Position numbers and translations under genes: made by a program. The notes beneath the pieces were generated by a model. The model had not been told where the DNA came from. It ran no database searches and saw only the letters and a program-made list of their open reading frames with translations. A stretch of 64,000 nucleotides of DNA, from contig VHIT02000034.1 of NCBI GenBank assembly GCA_009768925.2, positions 434,001 to 498,000 of the forward strand, written 5' to 3'. Below are positions 31,001 through 39,700 of this stretch, in pieces (the stretch's first letter is position 1; every line of letters starts with the position of its first letter). The DNA comes from Cryptosporidium bovis. Lineage: Eukaryota > Apicomplexa > Conoidasida > Eucoccidiorida > Cryptosporidiidae.

Positions 31001-33338
31001 AGCTCGTAAATATATCTTTTCTATTATTTTCTTCATTTATACTGGAGTTATTATTTACATCGTTTTTATTAATGTTGTGTTTATTGTTACTTCCATTCCA
31101 TAATAGGTAACTCCAAGACTTTGTTTTAATTAGCTTTTCAAACATAGAACAAATTAAATTTTTATATTTGAAAGAAATTTGTATTAGACCTAGAGTGTGG
31201 TCGTTAGTTGCAATAGTTCCAATACTTTTTATATTATTAATAAAAAAATCAAAATAATCATTGCAATAATCTGGATTATGACCATAAAATAAAAGCTCAA
31301 ATTTAACTATAGATGTTTTAATTTTATAATTGGCACTTTCATCATTATTTGTTGAAAACCTATCAATTACTAGCCAAATTATATAGTTATTGATAGAGTT
31401 TATTTGAATAGTTTTATTCAATTTTGATATTCTTTTTGTAATTTCCCATGATTTAAGCACCGACAAAATATTAATATCTTTAAATTTTTTATTATTTATT
31501 GGCTCCAGTTTGTTTGTAATTTTGAAGTATATCACTTTACCATTTATTTTTTTGTTATTTTCACTATTAAAATCATTATTCATATAAAATAGCTTAAATC
31601 CTAGATTGCCTATTACCTGAATAAAACTGTCCCAGGAAGCTGCAAAAAAATCATTACTATCTTTAAACAAAACATTTTTGTCTTCCTTAAGAATTAATTT
31701 TGTACCTAAACGAATCATATATGGTAAAGATAACTCGCTTAATTTTATTGAATTATCTTCCCCCAAACTGTTTTCAACAGAAATTATTTCAAATATATTA
31801 TCTAGAATACATATTCTATGTATATAATATAATATTTTTTTAATTAAGTAATTTTTTTTATTATAATTGGTAAAATTCTCATTTCTATTGATAAAATCCT
31901 TACTTTCTAATTTACTTTTTATTAATTCAAAATCATTTGTATTAAAAATCATATTATCTTCAATAAAAACAGTAATGGTCCAATACTCATTTGAACAATT
32001 GTAACTACTTATTAGAGACCCAATTCGAACAAGCTTAGTAAATTGTGAAATTGCAAAAACAGGCAATTTCATTTCAAATTCATCATTAATTAACTTAAAT
32101 CCATTATTTATCCTGTTAAAAACGAGTTCTATAAGAGAAATTTTTTCCTTTTCAATTCTATATTTAAATACTTCCACTTTATTAGCGTTAAAATTATCGA
32201 ATTCAATATCACATACTGGTTTTAGATCACTTATCGAGCTGTAAACTAATTCCAAAGCTATTTCTCTTTTATTTAAATCGTTCAATGTTACGTCTGTTCT
32301 GATCAGCATTGAATTACTGGAATTAACAATGAAATTAAAAATATCAATTGATTTAGTTTGTCCAATAGAAGAATCATCAAATCCTGACTCTAATTCTTCC
32401 ATAATAATAAAATGCAATTTAATGTCAAATCTTAAACAATATTTCATAATTTCTGTATCCAATGAGAAAATCGATGAGCCTTTCTCTCCTGTTATCTTTG
32501 ATATGATCACACCATTTGTTAAAATAACTATGGAATTTGAATAGAAATTACATATTGAATTTAAATATTCCATAAATTCAAGGTCCCAACGTTTCTCATT
32601 TAAAGCTACTTTTCCTTGTTTTTCTTTATCCCAACTATTCATGAATTGAACAATCTCATTTATGAGATAATCTGTTATATAATCAATTGATTTATTTACA
32701 TCTAAAAGGTTCACTTCATTAAGTAACATTTGAAACCACGATTTTTCACTTTCAATTCCAAATAAAAGAAATGAAAACTTAACTTCTATTTTATATTTGT
32801 CACTATTATTATTATTATGCATGCAGACTAACTCATTAACCTCCTTAAGTATGTTTTCTATGCTTGATAAAAAACCATTTATCCAAGTGTCTAAAAACTC
32901 ATTAAACTTAAAGTAATCTATATTCATTAATAGTGAACTCAAATCTAATATAAATATAATGTGCATGTACTTTCCTATTTTACTTATTAATGTGGATGCA
33001 CCGGTATACAATGTAATTAAATTATTATTAAAATTACATACATCTGTTGATTGACTGATTCGTTTTCCCAAAATATAATATATAGACAAAGGATTCGGAA
33101 TAATTGAATTATTAACTATTCTAAATAATGTATAATCATTAAATCCATTCTCACTAGTCCTATTTGTTTTTGTGTATTTCTCAATGATTACTTTAAGTTC
33201 ATCACTATTCTGTTTTCCATCGTATTCAGGTATAAATAAGGATGCTTTAAGAGATATTTTTAGTAACTTTAAAAATATGTTTGGTATTTTTCCAGAGCAA
33301 AAACATATTTCTAGGCATTCAGAAAAATAACTTTCCAT
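21993..33338 (-). CDS. Giant 3,781-residue protein, SZT2-like candidate
   Basis: One uninterrupted frame from the ATG at 33338 to TGA at 21993-21995. No signal peptide or membrane span is evident, and the protein is very rich in Asn, Ile and Tyr. The first 400 residues match the order of features I remember from SZT2, the large subunit of the KICSTOR complex in mTORC1 nutrient signalling. There is a von Willebrand-A-like strand (IIFILDLSS near 123), then KFSFLLFGIESEKSWFQMLL, then NSIVILTNGVI near 270. Next come a CLRFDIKLHFI strand and a segment ending NFIVNSSNSMLI. Size also fits (human SZT2 about 3,400). Later segments are alpha/beta with long Asn-rich inserts, the largest near residues 1010-1080. 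An unrelated giant apicomplexan protein remains possible. It converges on and overlaps MPP beta by 11 bp. Confidence 0.55.
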   Translation of the reverse strand: MESYFSECLEICFCSGKIPNIFLKLLKISLKASLFIPEYDGKQNSDELKVIIEKYTKTNRTSENGFNDYTLFRIVNNSIIPNPLSIYYILGKRISQSTDVCNFNNNLITLYTGASTLISKIGKYMHIIFILDLSSLLMNIDYFKFNEFLDTWINGFLSSIENILKEVNELVCMHNNNNSDKYKIEVKFSFLLFGIESEKSWFQMLLNEVNLLDVNKSIDYITDYLINEIVQFMNSWDKEKQGKVALNEKRWDLEFMEYLNSICNFYSNSIVILTNGVIISKITGEKGSSIFSLDTEIMKYCLRFDIKLHFIIMEELESGFDDSSIGQTKSIDIFNFIVNSSNSMLIRTDVTLNDLNKREIALELVYSSISDLKPVCDIEFDNFNANKVEVFKYRIEKEKISLIELVFNRINNGFKLINDEFEMKLPVFAISQFTKLVRIGSLISSYNCSNEYWTITVFIEDNMIFNTNDFELIKSKLESKDFINRNENFTNYNKKNYLIKKILYYIHRICILDNIFEIISVENSLGEDNSIKLSELSLPYMIRLGTKLILKEDKNVLFKDSNDFFAASWDSFIQVIGNLGFKLFYMNNDFNSENNKKINGKVIYFKITNKLEPINNKKFKDINILSVLKSWEITKRISKLNKTIQINSINNYIIWLVIDRFSTNNDESANYKIKTSIVKFELLFYGHNPDYCNDYFDFFINNIKSIGTIATNDHTLGLIQISFKYKNLICSMFEKLIKTKSWSYLLWNGSNNKHNINKNDVNNNSSINEENNRKDIFTSFKNQDNDFNNQKSKIGDTINNFKNKNYVDSIGNLSDDDNKNAHFLNELEYSSLNHKIISIISHSREIDGWSLLFKNKTKKEFCSSWFKFVDEKTNDICSKSVLVYEISIGFENERNGIKLTCKFYMINSLNYLNQDVINALFSKYVNIVQNQDNKIIHTTSLIEYLYKSSHLRKKEVTYYHNGNSIIVLKKDDCNGLNNNNGKLSINQSNENIATITSVYYDNMVSNSKNKYLIGKKVKINNHSINESNNHSINEDDNDINSTGKNNSGNNNGNDYSGNNINNNNKDGNNKEYISEISLFKSSKINEKVLDEINGNKNLYDSNCDNKCSKNEYNGYNKDINTNNNDNNIAELNKTSSNSTSYENSTKGEIIDLNEAFNYQKNRRIIKNKSFYGNNNRVLLTIRDISALFLTYHNLFQSKYFDYRHIIVDDNADLNKNFINNYKPLYLIEIPLIEVGCINFESFGSFSRKKDSELLKKYIDGVSESSFEKFLYKLSKVIDKSVRVHDNEWYMILFVNDNDLFNNNDESSLKDYHQNRKIVNGGAKTRFPDFIIITHIKLVKSNVSGLKKSLLGIYFCSYNNLPYGVTNKKDDYDLNVDYKKTLKIKNYIELFVSRVKDIWNIVKFKTISRYYLLGIPLCAAEIAKIQRHNEMDSIKYKKKNSLIPSVVNFNIDSKYIDDGIINEKCEYLTCKINNIFVNLDKFKKVLLNKYRSYDKNSILELNKFAIYMETELKFRIKNLLKLKLIHFDDTDLSDFIIFCGLLQSSKEKSENIMIIVSLINNKNNINLNQDENKQFWMENINGELNENKNKKLNWFHFLISYYLINDFKNDCIELKVTFYSSLDKEHNNDRLTDVERGVVVNCIREDFIIEFKKIFLSWIIDMTTEQSIVHRNNNINKNNFNIIETFSFVGRDMLLEGFYNSKKIDWKQKEYIYSDDVNLTINNDNNSYYSSSVVYHSDIQITMLKSSTKYSNYMTLFNLLSSLLDYIPLKREPNLILLWKGYKIPEEIFISNMTKYKDKINMNYINDVINHMRILIEIFKPSKIMNKEKLLKIRINIYLPSSLLSGKYLSMNKRFKCKLCDFKICKGQFESIISFLFSITQNRFLDLWKDATCDFLLQNVTVSKKVSSLIIPTLISEEESLALKNNDNKLNSEISILSSIEQNKVFGPILSTESSLYEIPYGLTPNYYKINYNNIKIKTQSKKISPQYYEKPGKVILWDGSEVEIPIYTFWLNKYDEIYVEIPYELYDVQLIDSLFKLDNNLVFNESNTTNNDCFNISIKKLFQKKDLGNMSDNTFINLIYPKYWLLYSEDVTTSPIKLGIGSLFLVKPDYKLIDTTNIDDSHSEMNYNYYNNYNSLIKKKQKIGISLSFFGKKKPTKNTRIYFYKYLRFSIKNFWQFWKSNNKKSLSGVNINEFREYKINNDISIENDNNSKQQISLILKFNSVYHNYISIFIWNAIQNKTILFNCESLYVIIRKVLTEFGIEFNDSEKGINVNIDSLYSDGNNNKHSELNNCKMHISLFSGINGYILNKEDPWAGGEKIGGECLNLDSKLKDYFIKLNSEDINRLPNNFWDFDNILELIHIEKSDENISNNNSWKIIRGCDKRILQIQNNLPIHLLSDQINIKPVISNAKIGNNNTVYMIPCIYVGVDIDYKNIEFNEINKETHNSFRLNSLIEFILSLFNIVLLESLLKFKIIIENDNNIDNRVNYYDYYGKTIGDIHKYRENMHNCFKLIIKYRSILKKYSKIRDTIYCNTKTFMDYFSTPTIQSTNSKIDVTKINSENNIKMYLPSWSIKNILMKLKRELEIFNEIQVKKNEHLFKCVVSGYTLIIHDNKDIDIMNEVIHDNNDTNGENSNCYIQIKYSNSNLNDEKTLVNEHGWHILHYKSKLSYINLDNISENEIENWLDLLYKNDNNDDKIDNNYDSDFKIFESIFNFSGGKQRPCIAFHIHSNDDKGLLNNVLFIDVNPDNILFIGWDIPLFIKERINTLIKEYFYTTSIKVIWYFQLIIWNNYYKLHDKKCIVMFDLSSLIYYDKRIKSSVDGENDFNNINIEQVKMVNDNPKICGIPLKILSKILNMNGRDEYSVSNYFKLPKDLYIKEKTLIFKINRIKVEDIIIPNIEMGKVLDFDVDNNIIDNNNLLNYPSTLNLVIKLNSIKLMKRWCDYYLKYHLWMNVFQFILDNFSVRIPSEFSSVYRTSIISQVSKSNILFRYQQIINFLKKNIENYQINCNKLFYLNKKFKNNLKSNNIGKLVYYSILVYLQNSHNNLKSYINNVINNEYDHNLLLHPDKDKAILLLSNNNREIKNNNINYCKLCSLYPENTSLRLLLITLFKFSLDIINMTLMKKNNNFCINKDKKVDEIEGIHKKREEEMLINKTWYKRSLIYYNSLENKSRLCLFSEEIENFSYINSYNKSRYHIKYIIKELISKINDYLKEMNFIRLNYSYNSNNMGNYQKYSNENDYQISILKSILNGLKIEFNNDEFNVSDYDVELTSDIDDGVYLNMIDIVDNNISIPLCLMIKIFNEKVRIIYILSSCYNIDDNGVINNSLVNTMLNYMEILNFRRIIYDFIINKTIILLFNIWNSRDSIYLSNNYNNIVNININTYNNKSISKRHLSNLIDRFIDSIYWISNLYKNIEIPNNELIMPLYKINVRSELRLTHNQIITIQNNILISNEILEDYSFRIISVPNTNNIVFILFELIDKNGLIGILTDNECDDCYNCENDNDYQILCFELPDNFVLSSYNTKKNKKKDANEHNKINLLGYENVKNEVIGLLERVHEYINREKEIQLMKIYSLNYNKKSVDNIINNYFSKTLAIERNYINSLPILKIKVPDKKQIETILFTNNIINKAIYTYYKYWEKKRILKFSSFVFNSKNDNKIQNRVISILLFSSPSSTNSSSQLNKLHSNYNNGTLVLINMYTKFVVMSEYNRLDWIFEDIKFTYMDEVNVRKYFLIKNNNDISDNKYSFEKTKDKIREITNKIFNTLILKSFEHFLVENTVIF

Positions 33339-33966
33339 TTTTTCCTTTGTTATTATTTAATCTTCATATAATTAATTAATCCTTAATAATATAAAGTTAA
33401 ATATCAATATAATTATTGAATTTATATATTTAAATATACAATAAAATCACACAAATTAATTAATATAAATCAAAAATAATTATTGGCATATTTGCAATGC
33501 TATATAACATAAAATAGGTAGTATTCAAATATAAAAGGTACCCAACAATAGCCATGTTATAATCATCTTTCTGTATTATATGATATGTAAATTTGCATAT
33601 TATACTTTTTCTTTCTTTTAACACACTAAGCTTGTTTACCCTCTGAAAAATAATTGAATATTGTCTCCTAAATTAGTTGTAAATTGTTATATCGAGATCA
33701 AAAAAGAAACAGGCGGGAACTGTTGCCTGAAACAGTCATTCACATTTAAAGATTCCATGTTGCAACAGTCATTTAAATTTAAGCATAGCGAGAAAGCACT
33801 GATAACTTATTTGCGTCTATCTAAACATTTGAAATGAAACAAGAAATTTTAAAGAAATAAACTATAAAATGGAAGAATAAAGTAATTATTAATTAAGGCT
33901 TTCTTTAACGTTTTTTTTTTTTTTTTATAATTCATATTACAAAAAAAAATTTAATTACAGTACTAG
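33339..33966. promoter_or_regulatory. Intergenic upstream of the giant gene
   Basis: 628 bp between two minus-strand genes. It contains AGGCGGGAAC (33711-33720), an E2F-like GGCGGGAA, about 375 bp upstream of the giant gene's ATG. Near it are two CAGTCATT copies within about 45 bp (33734-33741 and 33766-33773), followed by a poly-T tract near 33911. No gene seen. Confidence 0.35.
33712..33719. promoter_or_regulatory. E2F-like site GGCGGGAA
   Basis: GGCGGGAA (reverse TTCCCGCC) matches the E2F core TTTSSCGC in all but flanking bases. It is the main GC-rich element in this intergenic region. Role inferred. Confidence 0.3.
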
Positions 33967-35688
33967 TTATGACATGATTACAATAGGAGGGCACTCACCA
34001 AAACTGATAAATATCAGAGACTTGTCATTGCACTGAGCATTTCTGAATTCACAGATACTTTTATATGTGATGCCATTACTTGCGCAATACAAGCCGGTAG
34101 TTGTATCAGTGCAATTAACAATACAGTTTTGACCTCTAACTCTGTCAAAAGCACCTGGATAATCCCATGTAGTTTCATTAATTGCCAAATTGGTTACGTT
34201 ATAATCATTCTCATTTGCAATTCGAAGTGTTGTTTTATTTGAATAATTATCATCAAAAACATTTAAATTAAGGTTATAATCCTCTTTATCCTTTTTTAAA
34301 CCTTCAAAATTAAAGAAAACATATAGTTCACCTATTTCAACGTTAATTTCACTCTTATTTTTATTTTCATTGTAATTAAGTACAACTTCTTTATAATCAT
34401 CCAAGTTTGGAATATTGCCATCACTAACGTTTCTTTCATTATCTTCACTTTTTTCAGAAAGTCCTCTGAAATAATTTCCAAAGTCGAATATTCCATTGGT
34501 GAAAAAGTCTTCTTTCTCTCCTGATAGGCCAAAATTGTTTTCAAGATTGTTTTCTAGTATAAAATTGGTAATATCAATTATTGATCTTGTTTGTTCTGTG
34601 ATATTAAGGTTATTTTCAAAATTGCAGTAAAAACCTAATTCAACATTTTCAGGTCTATTCGGGAGATTGCTGGTACACCCATTAGTAATTAGATCCTCTG
34701 ATTCTATTTTAGGTTCGTTATTTAATTCAACTAACGACCTTTGGTATATCTTTTCTTGAGTTTGATTTGAATGAGTGATACTTGAACCGTTAAACTTATC
34801 ATTCGCTTCAACTGATAAATTATTTGACTGATTATAGATCTCTGGGCCTTTTTCCGTATAATTTCCAGTAAACATCAATGTAACATTAATATTAGTACTA
34901 TAGACTTTAGTTAATATTTCACCATCATTATTAGTTTCATTTACTGTTATTTTTGAGTCACTGTCAACACTATTGTTACTGTGTAATTTTTTATTGTTAA
35001 TATCAGTATCTTTACCCATTTTAGATCTATGATTCTTTATTATTTTAAGAATAAGTTCTAATATTGCTCTAGATATTGTTTTAATGTTATATTTTCCATT
35101 ACCAACAACAAAATTTGAAATGTCAAAATTTTCGACAACTATTTTAAGTATTTTGGAATTTGTTTTTTCAATTTCTTTAAAAACTACATTATCTTCAACC
35201 TCTTCATAGTTTAAATAAGTAACGGAATTACTCGAATCTTTTACAGTACCAGATTCAATGCCTAATTCGCTAACATTATAGTGGTTTGTAGAAGTGCCGT
35301 TGTAAGAGTCAGAGTTATTGATAATAGATAATCCACTTCCTCTAAGTGATCTACTATCATTTAAATTAGATGATCCAGAGGTTGAATTATTAGTGATATT
35401 ATCTAAAGCATAATCACTCGCTGTCAACGCGTCTTCCTGTGTTCTGGAATAGTTCGAGTTAGTCACATTATTATTAACATTTGCTGAAAAACAATCTTCC
35501 ATATCCAATATTGTTAAGTCGGAATTTAAATCCTTTGCCCTTATAAAATCACATTCTGATACATAAAGCTTAAAGTCTGAGCCACAAATGTTTCCGGGAG
35601 AATCGCTGCATCTTTGAGTGATTTCTGAATAAACTTCGTATATTAACAAAAATTTAAAAACTGTTGCTAACAAAACCGAATTCAACAT
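33967..35688 (-). CDS. Secreted Kazal-type protein with Asn/Ser-rich centre
   Basis: 573 residues from the ATG at 35688. Residues 1-21 form a signal peptide (hydrophobic core LLATVFKFLLIYEVYS). A Kazal-like half module follows with only four Cys, containing ICGSDFKLYVSEC. The C-terminus, residues about 520-568, has a full six-Cys Kazal domain with the signature YCASNGITYKSICEF. Kazal domains inhibit serine proteases through the loop after the second Cys. Between the two lie about 440 residues dense in N-glycosylation sequons and acidic residues, with one more Cys pair (GCTSN and YCNFENN, near 340-355). Secretion to the parasite surface, oocyst or host interface is likely. The protease target is unknown, and the four-Cys module may have lost inhibitory function. 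Confidence 0.82.
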   Translation of the reverse strand: MLNSVLLATVFKFLLIYEVYSEITQRCSDSPGNICGSDFKLYVSECDFIRAKDLNSDLTILDMEDCFSANVNNNVTNSNYSRTQEDALTASDYALDNITNNSTSGSSNLNDSRSLRGSGLSIINNSDSYNGTSTNHYNVSELGIESGTVKDSSNSVTYLNYEEVEDNVVFKEIEKTNSKILKIVVENFDISNFVVGNGKYNIKTISRAILELILKIIKNHRSKMGKDTDINNKKLHSNNSVDSDSKITVNETNNDGEILTKVYSTNINVTLMFTGNYTEKGPEIYNQSNNLSVEANDKFNGSSITHSNQTQEKIYQRSLVELNNEPKIESEDLITNGCTSNLPNRPENVELGFYCNFENNLNITEQTRSIIDITNFILENNLENNFGLSGEKEDFFTNGIFDFGNYFRGLSEKSEDNERNVSDGNIPNLDDYKEVVLNYNENKNKSEINVEIGELYVFFNFEGLKKDKEDYNLNLNVFDDNYSNKTTLRIANENDYNVTNLAINETTWDYPGAFDRVRGQNCIVNCTDTTTGLYCASNGITYKSICEFRNAQCNDKSLIFISFGECPPIVIMS

Positions 35689-36740
35689 TTTTAAGTAAAT
35701 ATTTTACGTTTAATGCTTAATAAAACCAAACAAGATTAATTTGTCAATCAAAATAATTATGATTTTTCAAGACAAGGCCTGACTATTGTTATTGTTATTA
35801 CTATTACTGTTGTATTCAAATTTAACTTGTCAACTAAAGAGAAAAATGTACCTGCTCAATTTAAAATAATATTTGTTTAATTTAAGATACTTAACAAGCT
35901 TTATCCAAATTAAAAGTGAAAAAATTGGGGAAATAACCTTGCTTAGTCTATACCTTATTTTAATTTGATACTGCGATAGAAACAAAATCTGTTTTTTTAG
36001 TTATATTTCTTATCCCTTATTTGCTATCACTCCAATCTAAACGTTATTTATATTCAATAATAACCTTAACAATATGTATTTCCTTTTAAAACTATTTATT
36101 CAATACATATGACTAAAAAAATACATACAATCTTAAACTACTTGTGTATTGATACCTTTCCAGTTATTTGTGATTAAATCGCTTAATATTAAACAACCTT
36201 TCTAAATTACTAGTAAAGGAAAAAAAAGAGAAAACTAACTAAAAACAAACACCAATATGCAAAAAAGGAGGGAAAAAGCATACAAATGGAAAGACCGAAA
36301 TCCCCACACCTCAATTTGTATTTCTTTTTTCTGTTATTACAAAATACATTATCTGCATACGACAAGACATCTAATAATTTTATAATACATGGTTTTACCG
36401 CCATTAGCTTGAATAGCAAAAAAAGCGAATTTAGAGTCGGATATTGTCTATGGTAACCATATTTAGTTTTCAAATAAATTACTAATATTGTATCGATACA
36501 TCTTGTGGCTTCTAGTGTTTTACCATGCAAAGGCGAAACTTAGTCTATCTTTGTAGCAGAAGATGTAATTAAGTGCCTTGTTATTTGTATAGATAAGTAT
36601 TCAAGATCTAAATCGTGAAGCGTTCAAACTTTAACATTCATAAGTGCAAAAATGAGAGCTAAGTGAATTAAAATCTAGGTTTAAATATAAGAGCATCTTT
36701 TGAGTGAATTCAATAATAAAAGAAAAAAAGTTAACACTTA
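35689..36740. other. Intergenic, 1.05 kb between two minus-strand genes
   Basis: Holds the Kazal gene promoter and the COG1-like gene 3' UTR. The part from 36330 to 36640 is less AT-biased and less repetitive than the rest. It includes a possible 64-codon minus-strand ORF (36404-36210, listed separately) and no recognised RNA gene. Confidence 0.35.
36210..36404 (-). CDS. Possible small hydrophobic-tailed protein (uncertain)
   Basis: An ATG-started 64-residue frame: MAVKPCIIKLLDVLSYADN, then a basic patch (NNRKKKYKLR), then a hydrophobic C-terminus rich in Phe, Leu and Trp that could span a membrane. It lies between two genes of the same strand, in the least AT-biased part of the spacer, and the open frame extends 45 codons upstream of the ATG without interruption. 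I do not recognise it and it may be chance. A possible splice donor (AG|GTGTGG) inside it suggests it could also be an exon. Confidence 0.18.
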   Translation of the reverse strand: MAVKPCIIKLLDVLSYADNVFCNNRKKKYKLRCGDFGLSICMLFPSFFAYWCLFLVSFLFFFLY

Positions 36741-39700
36741 TTACATATCTTCTCTTTGCCCGAAAACTTTGTCTTTAACTGTTTCTTTTAAAAGATTAGA
36801 TACCTGCCAAATAGACCGAGTGTCGATTTTTCCATTTATATTAATATTCATAATTCCAGAAATACGATCATCACTTAGATTGTTGTGAATACTTCCAGTG
36901 CTTTGACCGGTTTTGTGCTCACTAGAAGATTGACTAGCGAACAAATTATTAATATTAGAATCACTTCGAATAAACGAGGTTTCGTTTTCTTTGTATTTGC
37001 TTAACAACTCTGAAAAATGGGTCATGATTGGAACATCACTCTGATTTTCTAAAGTGAAGTTAGTACTTGAAACATCTTCATTAAAATTTGAACTAATGCT
37101 TCTTATCTCTTTTGAAATAGAGTTGCGATCAATGTCAATTTTGAGATCCTTATCATATGCAGTGGCAATAAAGTTTGATACAGAGCCATATTTTGATGGT
37201 CTGGTGTGTGAATTAGTCTGAAATCTCTGAACAAATGTAGCAAACATACTATTAGGTAATGTGTTGTCCTTGTCAATATTTGATTCAAAATTGTGTGTTT
37301 TTTGTACATCATTTAAGAGATTAATTGCATCATTCTTAATTGTATCAAGTACCCTTGAAACTTTGAATTTATTGGTATTATTGTCATTAAAATCACAGTT
37401 ATTCATTGATTTTTCAATAATATCAAGACAAGCGTTGTAGTTGTCAATGTTATTTTTGCATATCACCTCATCAGTTGAAATATCATCGATGTTAAAATTA
37501 GAACACCAAGTTAAGTCAGAAAACAAAGAAAATATTATCTTTTTTAAAGTAATAGCAATATCTAGACATTCATGATCCTCACTATAGTTGTTCAAATTAA
37601 TATCTCCATTATACTCTTTCTCGTAATAATAATGTTGTGACAGCAACTTTGAAAAGAATTGTATATTATCACATAAAAGGGGAATAACGTATGTATCTAG
37701 GTAATATTTACAAACAATATTGTAATCACTTCTTTGTATTCTAGACTGTAACTGCATTCCAAATAGAATAATATCAGTAGTAATTTCAATTAGAATAGAG
37801 TGTGGAGTTGTGGTAAATATATCATAATTATCTTCTTTTTCATTGAAACCATTGCTTTTGATGTTGCAAGTTCTATATAAGCTGTAATAAGAAATCATTT
37901 TTGTTTTTATTTCAGATAAATTTACTGATTTTTCGTAATCATCGTTAACATCAAAATTACTAAGCATAGACTGAAAAACGTGTGTTTTCCCATTTAATTT
38001 ATCAGAATGCAAAATAACTGAATAAATTATCATCTCGAGCCTTTTTAACTTCTCTAGATGTGTCTTCATTAATTCTTTGTCTATATGCAACTTGAAAAAG
38101 GTATTCAATGAGTCAAGTAAAACAAAACTTTCAAGTATCTCATCGTTATAATGTTCAAAGTTAACATAATAATCAATAGATACAAGGATTTCACAGGTGA
38201 TATCGAGCAATATTTTCCATTTGATATTAAAACTTTCTTCGTATTTAATATTAGAAATAACCGATTGAAACGAGTAATACTGTAATTTATTATCGTCTTC
38301 AGAATTATTGTCTAATTGAAACATAACATTCGCCTTAATAGTTTTTAATTTGTCATTTTCTTCCTCATTGTTGCATCCCAGGTAGCTTTGCAATCCCGTT
38401 TCAATAATATCCAAACATTTCCCTTGAATAAGAGTATTTGTAAAGTTGTTTAACTCATCCATGAAATTTTTGTCATTGTTACTTTTTACTGATTTTGGTG
38501 TTTTTTTAATATTATTTAACCTAAAGAACGACCAAAGCAGGTTTTTACAGAAACAGATATAGTTATTGATGCTGTAAAGGAAACAACTATATGATAAATA
38601 TGACATAGTATTATTAATTAATTCATTGGAATTCAGTACCTTGTCCAGAAATAATTTTATTTCTACCAACTCATTTGTTACAAATTCAATATCTTTTCTC
38701 TTTAAACAAAGCCAGTTGAATGTTTCTGTATTATAATAAGATAAATCTCCTATTTTATTAAAACAGGATGGAAATTCACCTTTTTGATCAATGCACTCAC
38801 TAATACTGCAACTCTGAGTTTGGTTATAATCATTTTTGCTGTTAATTTTTTGGTTAATATTACCTTGATTTCCATCACTGAAAATTAAAAGTTTTAAAAG
38901 TTGATTCTTTTGGTTCTTTTTCATAAACAACTTTAAACAGTAGTCTATATCAGATAATAATATGGGAAATAGGTTATTACTTATAAATTCCATGCTTTTT
39001 TTGTTTGAAACAACTCCGTCATAAATATTTGAATATATTTTAATGAGAATTTTGTAAGAAAATTCGTTATTATCACTACTACTGTAGCTTCCAATAGAGG
39101 AAAATTTGTCAATTATTGTCCTCTTAAGTTCATTCAAATAAGTGTTCTCATAAAAAATAGCACGATTAACCTTGATAACCTCAAATAATTTAGCCTTAAC
39201 TTCGCTATTAATCCAATTATTATTTTCAAACTCCTCAATTACGTTGCATAACGAAGCACTAAGTTCATAAAAGCCAATCAAAGTTTGAATTCCAGTAATA
39301 AAGTACTCATAATTTTCTTCACATCCTATATTTCCTGTGTCAGTATGAAGCGTTATATTAATAAGATCTTCTTTTGTCTCTTTTGTTCTTAAAGTTATGG
39401 AATTTTCAATAACCTCTTTAAACTTATTGCAGATATTGTTATTAATGACTAAATCATTGTTTTCCTCGCTTTCAAAAAGGAATTTAATAATTATAAGTTG
39501 AGAAAGTTCTGTTCCATCCAAATCGCAGCAACTTTGAATAAACGAATAACAGTGACTTTCAATACTTTTTCTTATAAAATCTAAATTATATTTAAAACAA
39601 TCAAGTCCAAATCTAGTCTCTAATTCTGAGGCAATATTCACGGGATCATTTTCCTTGTTGTAAATGTCATTTTCTCTCAATTTCAAATATAATTCATAAG

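Noticed and set aside
32819-32826. TGCATGCA inside the giant gene
   Set aside because: Lies in coding sequence, so it is not counted as a promoter site.
33911-33927. Poly-T tract in the Kazal/giant spacer
   Set aside because: An ordinary homopolymer in AT-rich intergenic DNA; no Pol III gene ends there.
36405-36530. Upstream extension of the minus-strand frame at 36210-36539
   Set aside because: It has no ATG start; only the internal ATG at 36404 is usable. Kept as a low-confidence small ORF rather than a 106-residue gene.
36613-36625. 13-base match to the 3' part of U6 snRNA (TCGTGAAGCGTTC)
   Set aside because: The catalytic ACAGAGA box, the AGC triad context and a terminal T-run are missing around it, so a U6 gene is not supported; probably coincidence.
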